A stretch of 35,546 nt of DNA from Aquiluna sp. GTDB lineage: Bacteria > Actinomycetota > Actinomycetes > Actinomycetales > Microbacteriaceae. The position numbers were made by a program, and so were the translations under genes. Below the pieces are notes generated by a model. That model did no database searches. It was not told where the DNA came from and saw nothing but the letters and a program-made list of their open reading frames with translations. Numbering within the stretch: position 1 is the stretch's first letter; every line of letters starts with the position of its first letter. Of the stretch, positions 15,163-24,040 are shown in pieces. Where the stretch lies: the NCBI GenBank assembly GCA_028095925.1, contig JAOHCW010000012.1:1-35546 (forward strand), read 5' to 3'.

Positions 15163-15988
15163 CTGGCAAAGACCCCTTGTCATGGGAGTCCTAAACGTCA
15201 CCCCGGACTCCTTTAGCGATGGCGGTCAATTTCTAGAGTTCTATTCGGCGCTAGCCCATGCCAGAGAGATGGCAGAGCAGGGTGCTCAGATCATCGACAT
15301 TGGTGGCGAGTCAACAAGACCCGGAAGCATGCGGGTCAGCCTTGATCAGGAGCAGCAGCGAGTGCTGCCGGTCATTCGAGCCATCAAGGACGAGCTAAAG
15401 GTAAAGGTGTCAATTGACACCATGAACGCCGATACCGCCGCAAAGGCCATTGCGGCGGGGGCGGACATCGTTAACGACGTCTCGGGTGGTCTAGCAGACC
15501 CGCAGATCTTTGCCGCTGTTGCGGACAGCGATTGCAACTACGTGCTGGGTCACTGGCGCGGCCACAGCGACATCATGGACTCCCTGACCACCTACTCCGA
15601 TGTTGCCAGGGAGGTTGTTGCGGAGCTCGCGGAGCAGGTTTCGATGGCGGTGGCCGCAGGCATAGCCAGAGAGCGCATCGTCGTTGACCCGGGCCTCGGC
15701 TTTGCAAAGGACATGAAACAGAACTGGGACTTGGTCGCGAGGCTGGACGAGCTTGAGAACCTTGAGCTTCCAATACTGGTTGGCGCCTCGAGAAAACGCT
15801 TTATTGCCCATGCGCTTGACAGCAAGAACCCGCAATCGGTAGACACCGGCAGACGCGATGTCGCGACCGCAGTACTGACTGCCCTTCTGCTGCAGCGAAA
15901 GCTCTGGGGCATCCGGGTTCACAATGTCAGTAACACCGTCGATGCCATTAGCGTGGTAGCAGCGCTAAAGGAGGCTCAGGACAAATGA
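15155..15988 (+). CDS. folP: Dihydropteroate synthase
   Basis: A 277-residue TIM-barrel enzyme joining p-aminobenzoate to the pterin pyrophosphate; the sulfonamide target. Both signatures are present: MGVLNVTPDSFSDGG near residue 10 and IDIGGESTRPGS near 48, then VDPGLGFAKDMKQNW and LVGASRKRFI. It overlaps folE at its start and folB at its end, so dosage is tied to the operon. Confidence 0.97.
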   Translation: MPSWQRPLVMGVLNVTPDSFSDGGQFLEFYSALAHAREMAEQGAQIIDIGGESTRPGSMRVSLDQEQQRVLPVIRAIKDELKVKVSIDTMNADTAAKAIAAGADIVNDVSGGLADPQIFAAVADSDCNYVLGHWRGHSDIMDSLTTYSDVAREVVAELAEQVSMAVAAGIARERIVVDPGLGFAKDMKQNWDLVARLDELENLELPILVGASRKRFIAHALDSKNPQSVDTGRRDVATAVLTALLLQRKLWGIRVHNVSNTVDAISVVAALKEAQDK

Positions 15989-16344
15989 TCTACAAGATTC
16001 GACTTGATGCCCTCGAGTTCTTTGGCTACCACGGAGTTCAGCAGCACGAGAAGGACTTTGGTCAGAACTTCTTGGTTGACTGCCACCTCGATGTCGAAGC
16101 TGGCAGTGAGGACAGCATCGACTCCACCGTTTCCTATGCTCTGGTCGCCGATGAGCTCGAGAGGGTTGCCACCAAGCAGCGATTTGATCTAATTGAGACT
16201 CTTGCTCAGCGCTGCTTGGCTGCAGTTTTAGATCTGGACCCGAGGATTCTGCGCGCCACAATCACGATCCACAAACCAAACGCCCCGCTGACTCAGAGCT
16301 TTGGTGATGTCTCGGTATCGGTCTCTGGAGCCAGGGGTGACTAA
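15985..16344 (+). CDS. folB: Dihydroneopterin aldolase
   Basis: A 119-residue enzyme cleaving dihydroneopterin to hydroxymethyl-dihydropterin and glycolaldehyde. It has DALEFFGYHGVQQHEKDFGQ (Tyr and Glu of the active site), DSTVSYALVADELERV, IETLAQRC and a C-terminal KPNAPL. The ATG overlaps the folP stop (ATGA). Length is normal for the family. Confidence 0.96.
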   Translation: MIYKIRLDALEFFGYHGVQQHEKDFGQNFLVDCHLDVEAGSEDSIDSTVSYALVADELERVATKQRFDLIETLAQRCLAAVLDLDPRILRATITIHKPNAPLTQSFGDVSVSVSGARGD

Positions 16345-16825
16345 AGCCGTTCTCGCCTTCGGGAGCAATCTTGGCGAACGTCAGGAAACAATAGTTGCCG
16401 CCGCTAAGCGGCTTGCGGAGCACAAAAAAGTAAAGCTTTTGGCCCTTTCTTCGATGTATGAGTCGGTTGCAGTTACTGCAGAGGGTGAGGACGAGAGCCA
16501 GCCGAGCTACCTGAATGCGGTTGGCATATTCGAAACCGAGCTAAAGCCCTCAAAGCTTCACAAACTGGCATGCGATGTTGAGAACGAATTTGGCAGGGTG
16601 AGACTTGCCCGCTGGGCACCGAGAACCCTGGACATTGACATCATCACCTTTGGCACCGAGCTCATTGAGACCAAGAAACTAGTTGTCCCCCACCCCAGAG
16701 CCTTTGAACGCGCCTTTGTCTTGGTGCCGTGGCTTGAGATTGACCCAGATGCTGTGATTCCAGGCAGGGGAAAAGTCTCGGCGCTTGTCTCAGAGCTAGC
16801 TACCAAAGTGGTGAAGCAGCCATGA
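16337..16825 (+). CDS. folK: Hydroxymethyl-dihydropterin pyrophosphokinase
   Basis: A 162-residue kinase transferring pyrophosphate from ATP to hydroxymethyl-dihydropterin. It has AVLAFGSNLGERQE at the N-terminus, RWAPRTLDIDIITFG with the two metal-binding Asp residues and VPHPRAFERAFVLVPWLEI at the C-terminus. GTG 16337 is chosen because the conserved strand starts at once and GGAG lies six bases upstream; the ORF extends 12 codons further into folB without family-like sequence. It overlaps folB by eight bases and the DUF3180 gene by four. Confidence 0.95.
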   Translation: MTKAVLAFGSNLGERQETIVAAAKRLAEHKKVKLLALSSMYESVAVTAEGEDESQPSYLNAVGIFETELKPSKLHKLACDVENEFGRVRLARWAPRTLDIDIITFGTELIETKKLVVPHPRAFERAFVLVPWLEIDPDAVIPGRGKVSALVSELATKVVKQP

Positions 16826-17295
16826 GGCCACTGCAGCCGGCAGGCCTGGCGAGCTTTTTGGCAGCAGGTGCTGTTCTAGGGCTGAGCGCCGCGCAGCTTG
16901 CTACCGGCCTCGGCTACAGCTTCCCCTTGAGTCCTTGGACGATGATCTTGATGCTGCCGCTAATTGGGGTTGCGATTTATCTGGCGACGCTGCCGATCTA
17001 TCGCTATCGCAAGAGTCTGGAGAAGTGGGAAAGTGGTCCTAGGCCGTCTCGGCCAAATCCATTCTTTGCATTTAGGGCATTGGTTGTCTCTCGGGCAATC
17101 GCCCTCACCGCGGCTTTGTTTGCCGGCTGGTATTTAGGCGGACTTATTTGGTTGGTGAGCTTCAGCATTGCTCCCTCGGGACTAACGACCCCAACTGTTT
17201 TTGGGGCTATCGGTTCGCTGGTTATGCTCGGCGGCGGCTTGGCGGGAGAATACAACTGCCGTGCACCGCGCGGGCCTAACGAGGAGGCGGAGTGA
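16822..17295 (+). CDS. DUF3180 membrane protein
   Basis: A 157-residue four-TM protein. It starts MRPLQPAGLASFLAAGAVLG, has TM segments near 10-30, 40-60, 85-110 and 120-145, and contains the family-like segment FFAFRALVVSRAIALTAALF. DUF3180 genes commonly follow folK in Actinomycetota (Rv3605c in M. tuberculosis), but their role is unknown; a folate link is suggested only by position. Starts and ends overlap both neighbours by four bases. Confidence 0.85.
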   Translation: MRPLQPAGLASFLAAGAVLGLSAAQLATGLGYSFPLSPWTMILMLPLIGVAIYLATLPIYRYRKSLEKWESGPRPSRPNPFFAFRALVVSRAIALTAALFAGWYLGGLIWLVSFSIAPSGLTTPTVFGAIGSLVMLGGGLAGEYNCRAPRGPNEEAE

Positions 17296-17984
17296 AAGTA
17301 GGGATCATCGGTGACGAGCCGGCAGGCCCGGTCCTGGCGAAAGCTTGGGCAGGTGCTGGCCACGAGGTGATCGGCGTCCATGTTGAGTCCCCGGCGGCAA
17401 TTGAACTGGTTGAGGCTCTTTTGCCAGATATTCCGATTGCTCCGATGGCCGCCGTTGCTGAGGATGCGGAGCTACTTGTTCTGGCTGTCCCAAACGATGA
17501 CGCTGAGCTAACCTGCGCGGGACTAGCGGACCTGGGGCTATTCGGGCCGAGAAAAATAGTGGTTCACCTATCTCCGCATCGTGGCTTCGGGATTTTGGGC
17601 GACGCCGCCAGGCACGGAGCAATCCCAATTGCGATGCACCCACTCATGCATTTCACCGGTACCTCAATGGACCTAGCCGTGATGCAGAACGCCACCATGG
17701 TCGTGACAACTCCCGACACCTACAGACCCATCGCGCAGGCGCTTGTGATTGAGCTTGGCGCTGAGCCCTTTGAGCTCAGTGAGCATCAAAGAGGTGCCTA
17801 TGCAGAGGCCTTTGAGGTTGCTTCTGGATTTTCCTCACTGGTTGTGCAGCAGGCAATGGGTATTTTGGCCGAGGCCGAGGTAATGGAGCCTGCAAAGCTA
17901 ATTGCTCCAGTTGTAAGGAGCGCTGTCGATGATGCACTTGCAAAACCGGTTATGCCAATAGACCCAGAGGACGCCGCCCAGTGA
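17292..17984 (+). CDS. Rossmann-fold/DUF2520 protein upstream of panC
   Basis: A 230-residue protein. An N-terminal Rossmann half (MKVGIIGDEPAG, ELLVLAVPNDDAEL, KIVVHLSPHRG) is followed by an all-helical DUF2520 half beginning near AMHPLMHFTGTSMDL. It resembles ketopantoate-reductase-like dehydrogenases and sits next to panC in many Actinomycetota, so a pantothenate role has been suspected; none is demonstrated here. Oddity: the dinucleotide-binding loop reads G7-D-E-P-A-G12, so the central glycine of GxGxxG is missing. It starts on GTG overlapping DUF3180 and overlaps panC by four bases. Confidence 0.8.
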   Translation: MKVGIIGDEPAGPVLAKAWAGAGHEVIGVHVESPAAIELVEALLPDIPIAPMAAVAEDAELLVLAVPNDDAELTCAGLADLGLFGPRKIVVHLSPHRGFGILGDAARHGAIPIAMHPLMHFTGTSMDLAVMQNATMVVTTPDTYRPIAQALVIELGAEPFELSEHQRGAYAEAFEVASGFSSLVVQQAMGILAEAEVMEPAKLIAPVVRSAVDDALAKPVMPIDPEDAAQ

Positions 17985-18832
17985 GGCTCGTCCATACCGT
18001 CAGCGAGCTCAAAGAGGTCCTCGCGGAGGTTCGCACCGAGCGGTCAATAGGTTTTGTCCCAACGATGGGTGCCCTTCACAAAGGCCACCTCTCGCTGATT
18101 GAGCGTTGCCAGCAAGAAGGCAACTTCACGGTTGTCTCGATCTTTGTCAATCCTCTGCAGTTTTCCTCAGAGGAGGACTACGAGGGTTACCCACGAACAC
18201 TGGGTGTCGATGCCAGGCTGCTAACGGATGCTTCAGTGGACGTGCTGTTTGCTCCATCTGCAGCCGAGGTCTTTCCCAAAGAGCAGAGCTTCCCGGAGAT
18301 AGACCCGGGAGTGGTTGGCGAGAGGTTTGAGGGGGAGTTCCGGCCTGGCCATTTCGCCGGCATGCTCAAGGTTGTGAGCAGACTGCTCGACATCGTTGTC
18401 CCGGACAAGGCTTATTTTGGCGAAAAGGATGCTCAGCAGGTTGCACTGGTGACGCAGATGGTCGATGTCCAGGTCCACTCTGGTCGCAGAGAGCCGATGA
18501 GCGTGGTGGTGTGCCCAACGATTCGCTCAGAGCAGGGACTGGCTCTCTCAAGCAGAAACCTAAGGCTTTCCGGTGCCGAGCTAGAAAGCGCGACAGAGCT
18601 CTATCGTGCGCTGGTTGCAGGATCCAAGGCCGGGAAGCTTAGAGCCGAGATTGTTGAGGCAGCAAAGGCCTCTCTCAGCCCCGCGATTAGACTTGAGTAC
18701 CTAGAGCTGGTCGATGCGAGCAGTTTTGAGATTGTTGAGCGGATTCCTGCTGGTGGGGCGAGATTGATCATCGCCGCCTGGGTGGGAGACGTGAGGCTAA
18801 TTGACAACCTTTTGATCGGTGGTAGCAAGTGA
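17981..18832 (+). CDS. panC: Pantothenate synthetase
   Basis: A 283-residue adenylate-forming enzyme joining pantoate to beta-alanine. Seen: VPTMGALHKGHLSLI with the HxGH residues His33 and His36, SIFVNPLQFSSEEDYEGYPR, FAGMLKVVSRLLDIVVPD, AYFGEKDAQQ and GLALSSRNLRLS. Length is normal. In relatives panD and coaX lie between panC and lysS; here panC overlaps lysS by four bases, so neither is present at this site. Confidence 0.97.
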   Translation: MRLVHTVSELKEVLAEVRTERSIGFVPTMGALHKGHLSLIERCQQEGNFTVVSIFVNPLQFSSEEDYEGYPRTLGVDARLLTDASVDVLFAPSAAEVFPKEQSFPEIDPGVVGERFEGEFRPGHFAGMLKVVSRLLDIVVPDKAYFGEKDAQQVALVTQMVDVQVHSGRREPMSVVVCPTIRSEQGLALSSRNLRLSGAELESATELYRALVAGSKAGKLRAEIVEAAKASLSPAIRLEYLELVDASSFEIVERIPAGGARLIIAAWVGDVRLIDNLLIGGSK

Positions 18833-20307
18833 GTGAAGAGTACGAGGCAGATCTGCCGGAGCAGATTGCTTTTCGTATGCAAAAGCGCGAGCGGCTCAAT
18901 GAGCTCTCTGATGCCTACCCGGTTTCGCTACCGATAACCCACACCATTGAGGCCACCAAGGCCCACTATCCAAACCTCGAGGCCGACATTGCCACTGGCG
19001 ATGAGGTGGCTCTCGCCGGCAGAATCATGTTCCTGCGCAACACCGGCAAGCTCTGTTTTGCGACGCTGCAGTCCGGCTCCGGCGAGCGGATCCAGGCAAT
19101 GATCTCTTTGGACAAGGTTGGCCAGGAAGAGCTCGATAGCTGGAAAGAGCTTGTTGACCTGGGCGATCACGTGTTTGTTCGCGGCGAGGTCATCACCTCG
19201 AAGCGCGGTGAGCTGAGCGTCCTCGCAGAAGAGTGGCAGATGGCCGCAAAGACTTTGCGACCCATGCCGAATCTTCACAACGATCTTGAGGAAGAGTTCA
19301 GAGTCCGCCATCGCTACATCGACCTTATTGTTCGCGATCGTGCCCGCGAGGTTGTCAAGATTCGCGCTCAGGTCATGCAGTCCTTGCGCAACACTTTTGC
19401 CTCCCACGCCTTCACCGAGATCGAGACACCGATGCTGCAGGTAATGCATGGTGGCGCATCGGCAAGACCGTTCAAGACTCACTCAAATGCCTTTGACACC
19501 GAGCTGTTTTTGCGGATTGCCCCCGAGCTATTCCTAAAGCGAGCGGTAGTTGGCGGCCTAGAGAGAGTCTTCGAGATCAACCGCAACTTCAGAAACGAGG
19601 GTGCCGACCGAACCCACTCGCCTGAGTTTGCAATGCTCGAGAGCTATGAGGCCTACGGCGACTACAACTCAATGGCTCAGCTCACCCAGGAGCTCATTCA
19701 GAATGCCGCCAAGGACGTCTTCGGCACCCACGAGGTCGTGCTTGAGGATGGCAGCGTTAATGATTTGGGCGGACAGTGGAAGCGCATCTCTCTTTATGGC
19801 TCACTCTCCGAGGCGGTGGGGCAAGAGATCACGCCAGAGACCGATCTCGCCGCATTGAAGAAGCTAGCCGACAAGGTCGAAATTGAGATTGAGCACCCGC
19901 TGGCAGGAAAGTATGTCGAGGAGCTGTGGGAGCACCACGTGAAGCCGACGCTTGATAAGCCAACCTTTGTTATGGACTTTCCGGTAGATACCTCACCGCT
20001 AACCAGGGACCACCGAGAAACCTCGGGGGTTGTTGAGAAGTGGGACCTCTACGTAAACGGTTTTGAGCAGGCAACCGGCTACTCCGAGCTAGTCGATCCA
20101 GTGGTTCAGCGCGAGCGGTTTGTGAAGCAGGCAGAGCTTGCCGCAAAGGGCGACCCCGAGGCCATGAAGCTCGATGAGGAGTTTTTGAAGGCGCTTGAGT
20201 TCGGCATGCCACCCTCAGGTGGAATGGGAATGGGTATCGACAGGCTGCTTATGTCACTAACTGGTTTAGGCATTCGGGAAACCATTTTGTTCCCGCTGGT
20301 TAAGTAA
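18829..20307 (+). CDS. lysS: Lysyl-tRNA synthetase, class II
   Basis: A 492-residue class IIb synthetase. An N-terminal OB-fold anticodon-binding domain (ALAGRIMFLRNTGKLCFATL) is followed by motif 1 (IRAQVMQSLRNTFASHAFTE), motif 2 (FEINRNFRNEGADRTHSPEF) and motif 3 (GGMGMGIDRLLMSLTG). The start is GTG 18829, overlapping panC. It ends the long overlapping chain that begins at ftsH; only the small membrane protein follows, three bases away. Confidence 0.97.
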   Translation: MSEEYEADLPEQIAFRMQKRERLNELSDAYPVSLPITHTIEATKAHYPNLEADIATGDEVALAGRIMFLRNTGKLCFATLQSGSGERIQAMISLDKVGQEELDSWKELVDLGDHVFVRGEVITSKRGELSVLAEEWQMAAKTLRPMPNLHNDLEEEFRVRHRYIDLIVRDRAREVVKIRAQVMQSLRNTFASHAFTEIETPMLQVMHGGASARPFKTHSNAFDTELFLRIAPELFLKRAVVGGLERVFEINRNFRNEGADRTHSPEFAMLESYEAYGDYNSMAQLTQELIQNAAKDVFGTHEVVLEDGSVNDLGGQWKRISLYGSLSEAVGQEITPETDLAALKKLADKVEIEIEHPLAGKYVEELWEHHVKPTLDKPTFVMDFPVDTSPLTRDHRETSGVVEKWDLYVNGFEQATGYSELVDPVVQRERFVKQAELAAKGDPEAMKLDEEFLKALEFGMPPSGGMGMGIDRLLMSLTGLGIRETILFPLVK

Positions 20308-20310
20308 CCC

Positions 20311-20496
20311 ATGGGCTTTTTTGAAGTTGTGCTGGATGCGCTTATCTCGTTGATTCCACCGGCCTTGGTAGGTGTGCTCTTCTGGGTAATGATGCGCTCG
20401 ATTCTGCGTGCTGACCAGAAGGAGCGGGACACCTACAGCGAGATCGAGGCAGAGGAGCGCGCAAAGCGCGCTAACGCCTTGGGCGAACAGCCCTAG
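20311..20496 (+). CDS. Small single-TM protein after lysS
   Basis: A 61-residue protein with one hydrophobic helix (about 7-30, VLDALISLIPPALVGVLFWV) and a charged cytoplasmic-looking C-terminal helix rich in Glu, Arg and Lys. No functional family recognised. The ATG is three bases after the lysS stop with no good Shine-Dalgarno, so translation by coupling is likely. Its TAG stop lies in the loop of an inverted repeat. Confidence 0.65.
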   Translation: MGFFEVVLDALISLIPPALVGVLFWVMMRSILRADQKERDTYSEIEAEERAKRANALGEQP

Positions 20497-20507
20497 TTTT
20501 CGCCCAA
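20479..20507. terminator. Nine-base perfect stem-loop between the lysS unit and clpC
   Basis: TTGGGCGAA (20479-20487) and TTCGCCCAA (20499-20507) pair perfectly around an 11-base loop. There is no T-run, so it is not a canonical intrinsic terminator. It may slow or end the upstream transcript, or be an operator for clpC, whose TAACAT -10 box is at 20517-20522. Confidence 0.4.
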
Positions 20508-20516
20508 CTAGGCACC

Positions 20517-20522
20517 TAACAT
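20517..20522 (+). promoter_or_regulatory. -10 box for clpC
   Basis: TAACAT would give a leader of roughly 20 bases containing the strong TTGGAGG site at 20536-20542. A matching -35 was not found. The palindrome just upstream may hold a regulator. Confidence 0.35.
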
Positions 20523-20549
20523 CGAGATACACATTTTGGAGGTGCCAGC

Positions 20550-23009
20550 TTGTTCGAGAAATTTACCGACAAGGCTCGTAGGGTTGTCGTGCTTGCCCAA
20601 GAAGAGGCAAAGCTTTTAAATCACAACTACATCGGCACCGAGCACATTTTGCTCGGCCTAATTCACGAGGGTGAGGGAGTCGCCGCCAAGGCGCTAGAGG
20701 CTCTCGGCATCAACCTCGAGCAGGTTCGCGAGCAGGTCCAGGACATCATTGGTCAGGGCCAGCAGTCACCATCGGGTCACATTCCTTTTACTCCTAGGGC
20801 CAAGAAGGTCCTGGAGCTCAGCCTGCGTGAGGCGCTGCAGCTGGGCCACAGCTACATCGGCACCGAGCACCTTCTTCTAGGACTTATTCGTGAGGGTGAG
20901 GGTGTAGCGGCTCAGGTGCTTACCAAGTTGGGTGCAGACACCAACAAGGTTCGCCAGCAGGTAATTCAGCTGCTCTCCGGTTACCAGGGCAAAGAGGCGG
21001 TATCGGTTGGCGGCGAAGTTGCCCCTCCACAAAAGGGCAGCCAGGTTCTCGACCAGTACGGACGCAACCTTTCTCAGGCAGCTGCCGAGGGCAAGCTGGA
21101 CCCTGTCGTAGGGCGTGAGCGCGAAATTGAGCGCGTCATGCAGATTCTTTCCCGCCGCACCAAGAACAACCCGATTCTCATCGGAGAGCCAGGTGTTGGT
21201 AAGACGGCAATTGTTGAGGGGCTGGCTCAGGCGATCGTCTCTGGCAATGTCCCAGAGACCCTTCGTGGCAAGCAGCTCTACACCCTAGACATGGGAAGCC
21301 TCATCGCAGGTTCCCGCTACCGCGGTGATTTCGAGGAGCGCCTGAAGAAGGTGACCAAGGAGATTAGAACTCGTGGTGACATCATTACCTTCATCGACGA
21401 GATTCACACCCTTGTTGGTGCCGGAGCGGCTGAGGGCGCCATTGATGCCGCGTCCATCTTGAAGCCAATGCTTGCTCGTGGCGAGCTCCAGACAATTGGT
21501 GCGACAACCCTGGACGAGTACCGCAAGCACTTTGAAAAAGACGCCGCTCTTGTTAGGCGCTTCCAGTCGGTGATGGTTTCAGAGCCGACTCCTGCGATGG
21601 CAATCAACATCCTCAAGGGACTTCGCGACCGCTACGAGGCTCACCACAAGGTTTCCATTACCGACGGAGCACTTGTCGCAGCTGTCGGCATGAGCGACCG
21701 CTACGTCACTGACCGCTTCTTGCCAGACAAGGCAATCGACCTAATCGATGAGGCCGGAGCAAGGGTAAGGCTGAGTTTCCTCTCGTCCCCTCCAGAGCTC
21801 AAGGAGATGGAAGACAGGGTTGCTGCAGTCAAAGCCGCCAAGGAGCAGGCCATTGCCGACCAGGACTTTGAGCTGGCCGCCTCCAAGCGTGATGAGGAGA
21901 AGAAGCTCACCTCCGAGAAAATCAAGATGGAGAAAGAGTTCCGCGAGGGCAAGGTAGACCAGACAGGCGTCGTTGACGAGGGCCTAATCGCTGAGGTTCT
22001 CGCGCAGGCGACTGGAATCCCTGTGTTCAAGCTCGGTGAGGAAGAGGGCGCAAAGCTCATCTTCATGGAGCAGGAACTTCACAAGCGTGTTATCGGTCAA
22101 GAGGCCGCGATAGCCGCGCTCTCAAAGACCATTCGTCGCCAGCGTGCTGGTCTGAAAGACCCGAAGCGCCCCTCAGGATCCTTTATCTTTGCCGGCCCTA
22201 CCGGTGTTGGTAAGACGGAGCTGGCCAAAGCTCTGGCCGAGTTCCTATTCGATGACGAGGATGCACTGATTGCTCTGGACATGAGCGAGTTCTCCGAGAA
22301 GCACACGGTATCTAGGTTGTTCGGTGCCCCTCCGGGATTCGTTGGGTTCGACGAGGGTGGTCAGTTGACCGAGAAGGTGCGCCGCAAGCCATTCTCTGTC
22401 GTGCTGTTCGATGAGATCGAGAAGGCCCACCCCGACATCTTCAACTCCCTGCTTCAGATTCTTGAAGAGGGTCGTCTAACCGACGGCCAGGGAAGGGTAG
22501 TTGACTTCAAGAACACCATCATCATCATGACCACGAACCTCGGTTCCCGCGAGATCTCCCGTGGTGCTCTGGGCTTCACCCTCGAGGGCGATGCCGCTAA
22601 TGACTACGACCAGATGCGCTCAAGGGTCAATGAGGAGCTCAAGAAGAACTTCAAGCCTGAGTTCCTAAACCGTGTTGATGAGGTCATCGTCTTCCCACAG
22701 CTCACCCGCGAGGAGCTTATGCAGATCGTTGACCTGTTCATCGGTCGTCTGCAGCAGCGCCTGGATGAGCGCGATCTGAAGCTGGTCCTCACCACAAACG
22801 CCAAGGAGAGGCTCATCGAGCTGGGTTATGAACCCTCACTCGGAGCGAGGCCTCTTCGCAGGACTGTGCAGCGCGAAATCGAGGACGAGATTTCAGAGCG
22901 CATCCTCACCGGAGACATCCAGAGCGCGCAGGACATCAAGGTCGACTTCGTTTCAGAGGCCTTCACCTTCGAGACAACTAGCCGCGAGGCAGAGGCGGTA
23001 AAGAAGTAA
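20550..23009 (+). CDS. clpC: ClpC AAA+ unfoldase of the Clp protease
   Basis: An 819-residue Hsp100 unfoldase that feeds ClpP. Two N-terminal Clp repeats (about 1-150, each with YIGTEHxLLGL and EGEGVAA) are followed by D1 with Walker [10 protein letters not shown] near 212, the UVR/M-domain region ([18 protein letters not shown]) near 450, and D2 with Walker [10 protein letters not shown] near 548. The start codon is the rare TTG at 20550: GGAGG ends seven bases upstream and the family begins exactly with [19 protein letters not shown]. The SOUL gene follows without a gap. Confidence 0.97.
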   Translation: MFEKFTDKARRVVVLAQEEAKLLNHNYIGTEHILLGLIHEGEGVAAKALEALGINLEQVREQVQDIIGQGQQSPSGHIPFTPRAKKVLELSLREALQLGHSYIGTEHLLLGLIREGEGVAAQVLTKLGADTNKVRQQVIQLLSGYQGKEAVSVGGEVAPPQKGSQVLDQYGRNLSQAAAEGKLDPVVGREREIERVMQILSRRTKNNPILIGEPGVGKTAIVEGLAQAIVSGNVPETLRGKQLYTLDMGSLIAGSRYRGDFEERLKKVTKEIRTRGDIITFIDEIHTLVGAGAAEGAIDAASILKPMLARGELQTIGATTLDEYRKHFEKDAALVRRFQSVMVSEPTPAMAINILKGLRDRYEAHHKVSITDGALVAAVGMSDRYVTDRFLPDKAIDLIDEAGARVRLSFLSSPPELKEMEDRVAAVKAAKEQAIADQDFELAASKRDEEKKLTSEKIKMEKEFREGKVDQTGVVDEGLIAEVLAQATGIPVFKLGEEEGAKLIFMEQELHKRVIGQEAAIAALSKTIRRQRAGLKDPKRPSGSFIFAGPTGVGKTELAKALAEFLFDDEDALIALDMSEFSEKHTVSRLFGAPPGFVGFDEGGQLTEKVRRKPFSVVLFDEIEKAHPDIFNSLLQILEEGRLTDGQGRVVDFKNTIIIMTTNLGSREISRGALGFTLEGDAANDYDQMRSRVNEELKKNFKPEFLNRVDEVIVFPQLTREELMQIVDLFIGRLQQRLDERDLKLVLTTNAKERLIELGYEPSLGARPLRRTVQREIEDEISERILTGDIQSAQDIKVDFVSEAFTFETTSREAEAVKK

Positions 23010-23513
23010 GTGACCGAGGTTCAGCGCTACGAGGTAGTCGGCAAAAAGCCTGGTTTTGAAATCAGGCAGTATGCCCCTCACTTGCTGGTAACCAAGTCGA
23101 TGTCTGGAAGTCTTTCGGCTGCCGGTTCCAATGCCTTCCGCTACCTAGCTGGCTATATCGGCGGTGAGAACGCAGACCGTCAGCAAATTGCGATGACCGC
23201 TCCTGTGCTTCAGCACAAGCAGCCAACTGGTTACGAGGTCGCATTTGTGATGCCCGACCACATGGAAGATGCCCCCGCTCCTCTGCGAGAGGGCATGGAG
23301 GTCAAGAAGGTTGATGGGGTTTTGATGGCGGCCAAGCGCTTTTCCGGACTCGCAACAGACGAGCTTTTCGAGCGTAAAGGGAAGAAACTCCTAGAGGAGT
23401 TGCGAGCTGCCGGCTACGAACCTGTTGGTGAGGTTAGCTATGCCCGCTATAACGGCCCCTGGACACCTGCACCGCTTCGTCGCAACGAGGTGTTGGTGGC
23501 GCTAAGCGCCTAG
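23010..23513 (+). CDS. SOUL-family heme-binding protein
   Basis: A 167-residue soluble protein with the SOUL/HEBP pattern: YEVVGKKPGFEIRQYAPHLL at the start, GFMSFRYLAGYI-like NAFRYLAGYIGGEN, IAMTAPVL, FVMP and a C-terminal YNGPWTPAPLRRNEVLV. Such proteins bind heme or porphyrins weakly; the bacterial role is unclear. GTG 23010 immediately follows the clpC stop, and the gene is probably cotranscribed with clpC. Confidence 0.85.
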   Translation: MTEVQRYEVVGKKPGFEIRQYAPHLLVTKSMSGSLSAAGSNAFRYLAGYIGGENADRQQIAMTAPVLQHKQPTGYEVAFVMPDHMEDAPAPLREGMEVKKVDGVLMAAKRFSGLATDELFERKGKKLLEELRAAGYEPVGEVSYARYNGPWTPAPLRRNEVLVALSA

Positions 23514-23520
23514 CTATCGC

Positions 23521-23526
23521 CATAAT
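23521..23526 (+). promoter_or_regulatory. -10 box for leaderless argA-type gene
   Basis: CATAAT is followed by six bases and the ATG at 23533. No Shine-Dalgarno lies between them. Confidence 0.45.
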
Positions 23527-23532
23527 TGGCAG

Positions 23533-24027
23533 ATGCTTTCGATTCGCTCCGCGGTAACTAGTGACGTCCCAGCCATTCGCAAACTAGCCGACCCACTCGT
23601 TGAAAAGCGCATCCTGCTGGGTAAAGAGCTGGTCGAGCTCTATGAGTCCATCCAGGAGTTTGTCGTTGCCGAACTCGATGGGGAGCTTGTTGGGTTCGGT
23701 GCGCTGCATGTGATGTGGCGAGATTTAGGTGAGGTTAGAACCCTTGCGGTTGCGGAAAGCGCGAAACGAAAGGGTGTCGGAACAGCACTTTTGAGCGAGC
23801 TCCTGCAGCGGGCGAAGGCCTTGGGCATCAAGAGGGTGTTTTGCCTGACCTTCGAAAGGGACTTTTTTGCCTCTCACGGATTCCAGGAGATCAGCGATAT
23901 CCCCGTTGACCCAGAGACCTACGCCGAGATGGTCCGCTCCCACGACGAGGGTGTTGCGGAGTTCCTTGATCTCGCAAGAGTTAAGCAGAACACGCTTGGA
24001 AACAGCCGAATGCTGAGGCACCTCTAA
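23533..24027 (+). CDS. argA: GNAT-family amino-acid N-acetyltransferase (N-acetylglutamate synthase type)
   Basis: A 164-residue GNAT enzyme. It has the acetyl-CoA loop VAESAKRKGVGTALLSEL, strand RVFCLTFERDFFASHGFQE and a C-terminal signature EGVAEFLDLARVKQNTLGNS that marks the actinobacterial short ArgA group (Rv2747-like), which acetylates glutamate or glutamine for arginine synthesis. It lacks the kinase-like domain of classic ArgA. The symbol is by family resemblance; other arg genes are not in the window. A leaderless start is likely. Confidence 0.8.
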   Translation: MLSIRSAVTSDVPAIRKLADPLVEKRILLGKELVELYESIQEFVVAELDGELVGFGALHVMWRDLGEVRTLAVAESAKRKGVGTALLSELLQRAKALGIKRVFCLTFERDFFASHGFQEISDIPVDPETYAEMVRSHDEGVAEFLDLARVKQNTLGNSRMLRHL

Positions 24028-24028
24028 C

Positions 24029-24034
24029 TAGATT
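24029..24034 (+). promoter_or_regulatory. -10 box for the membrane-anchored unknown at 24041
   Basis: TAGATT, six bases, ATG. The box lies just after the stop codon of the preceding gene. Confidence 0.45.
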
Positions 24035-24040
24035 TACCTT

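Noticed and set aside
20299..20310. Palindrome GGTTA-AG-TAACC at the lysS stop as an operator
   Set aside because: The arms are only five bases and include the lysS stop codon; no promoter at proper spacing to the next ATG was seen.
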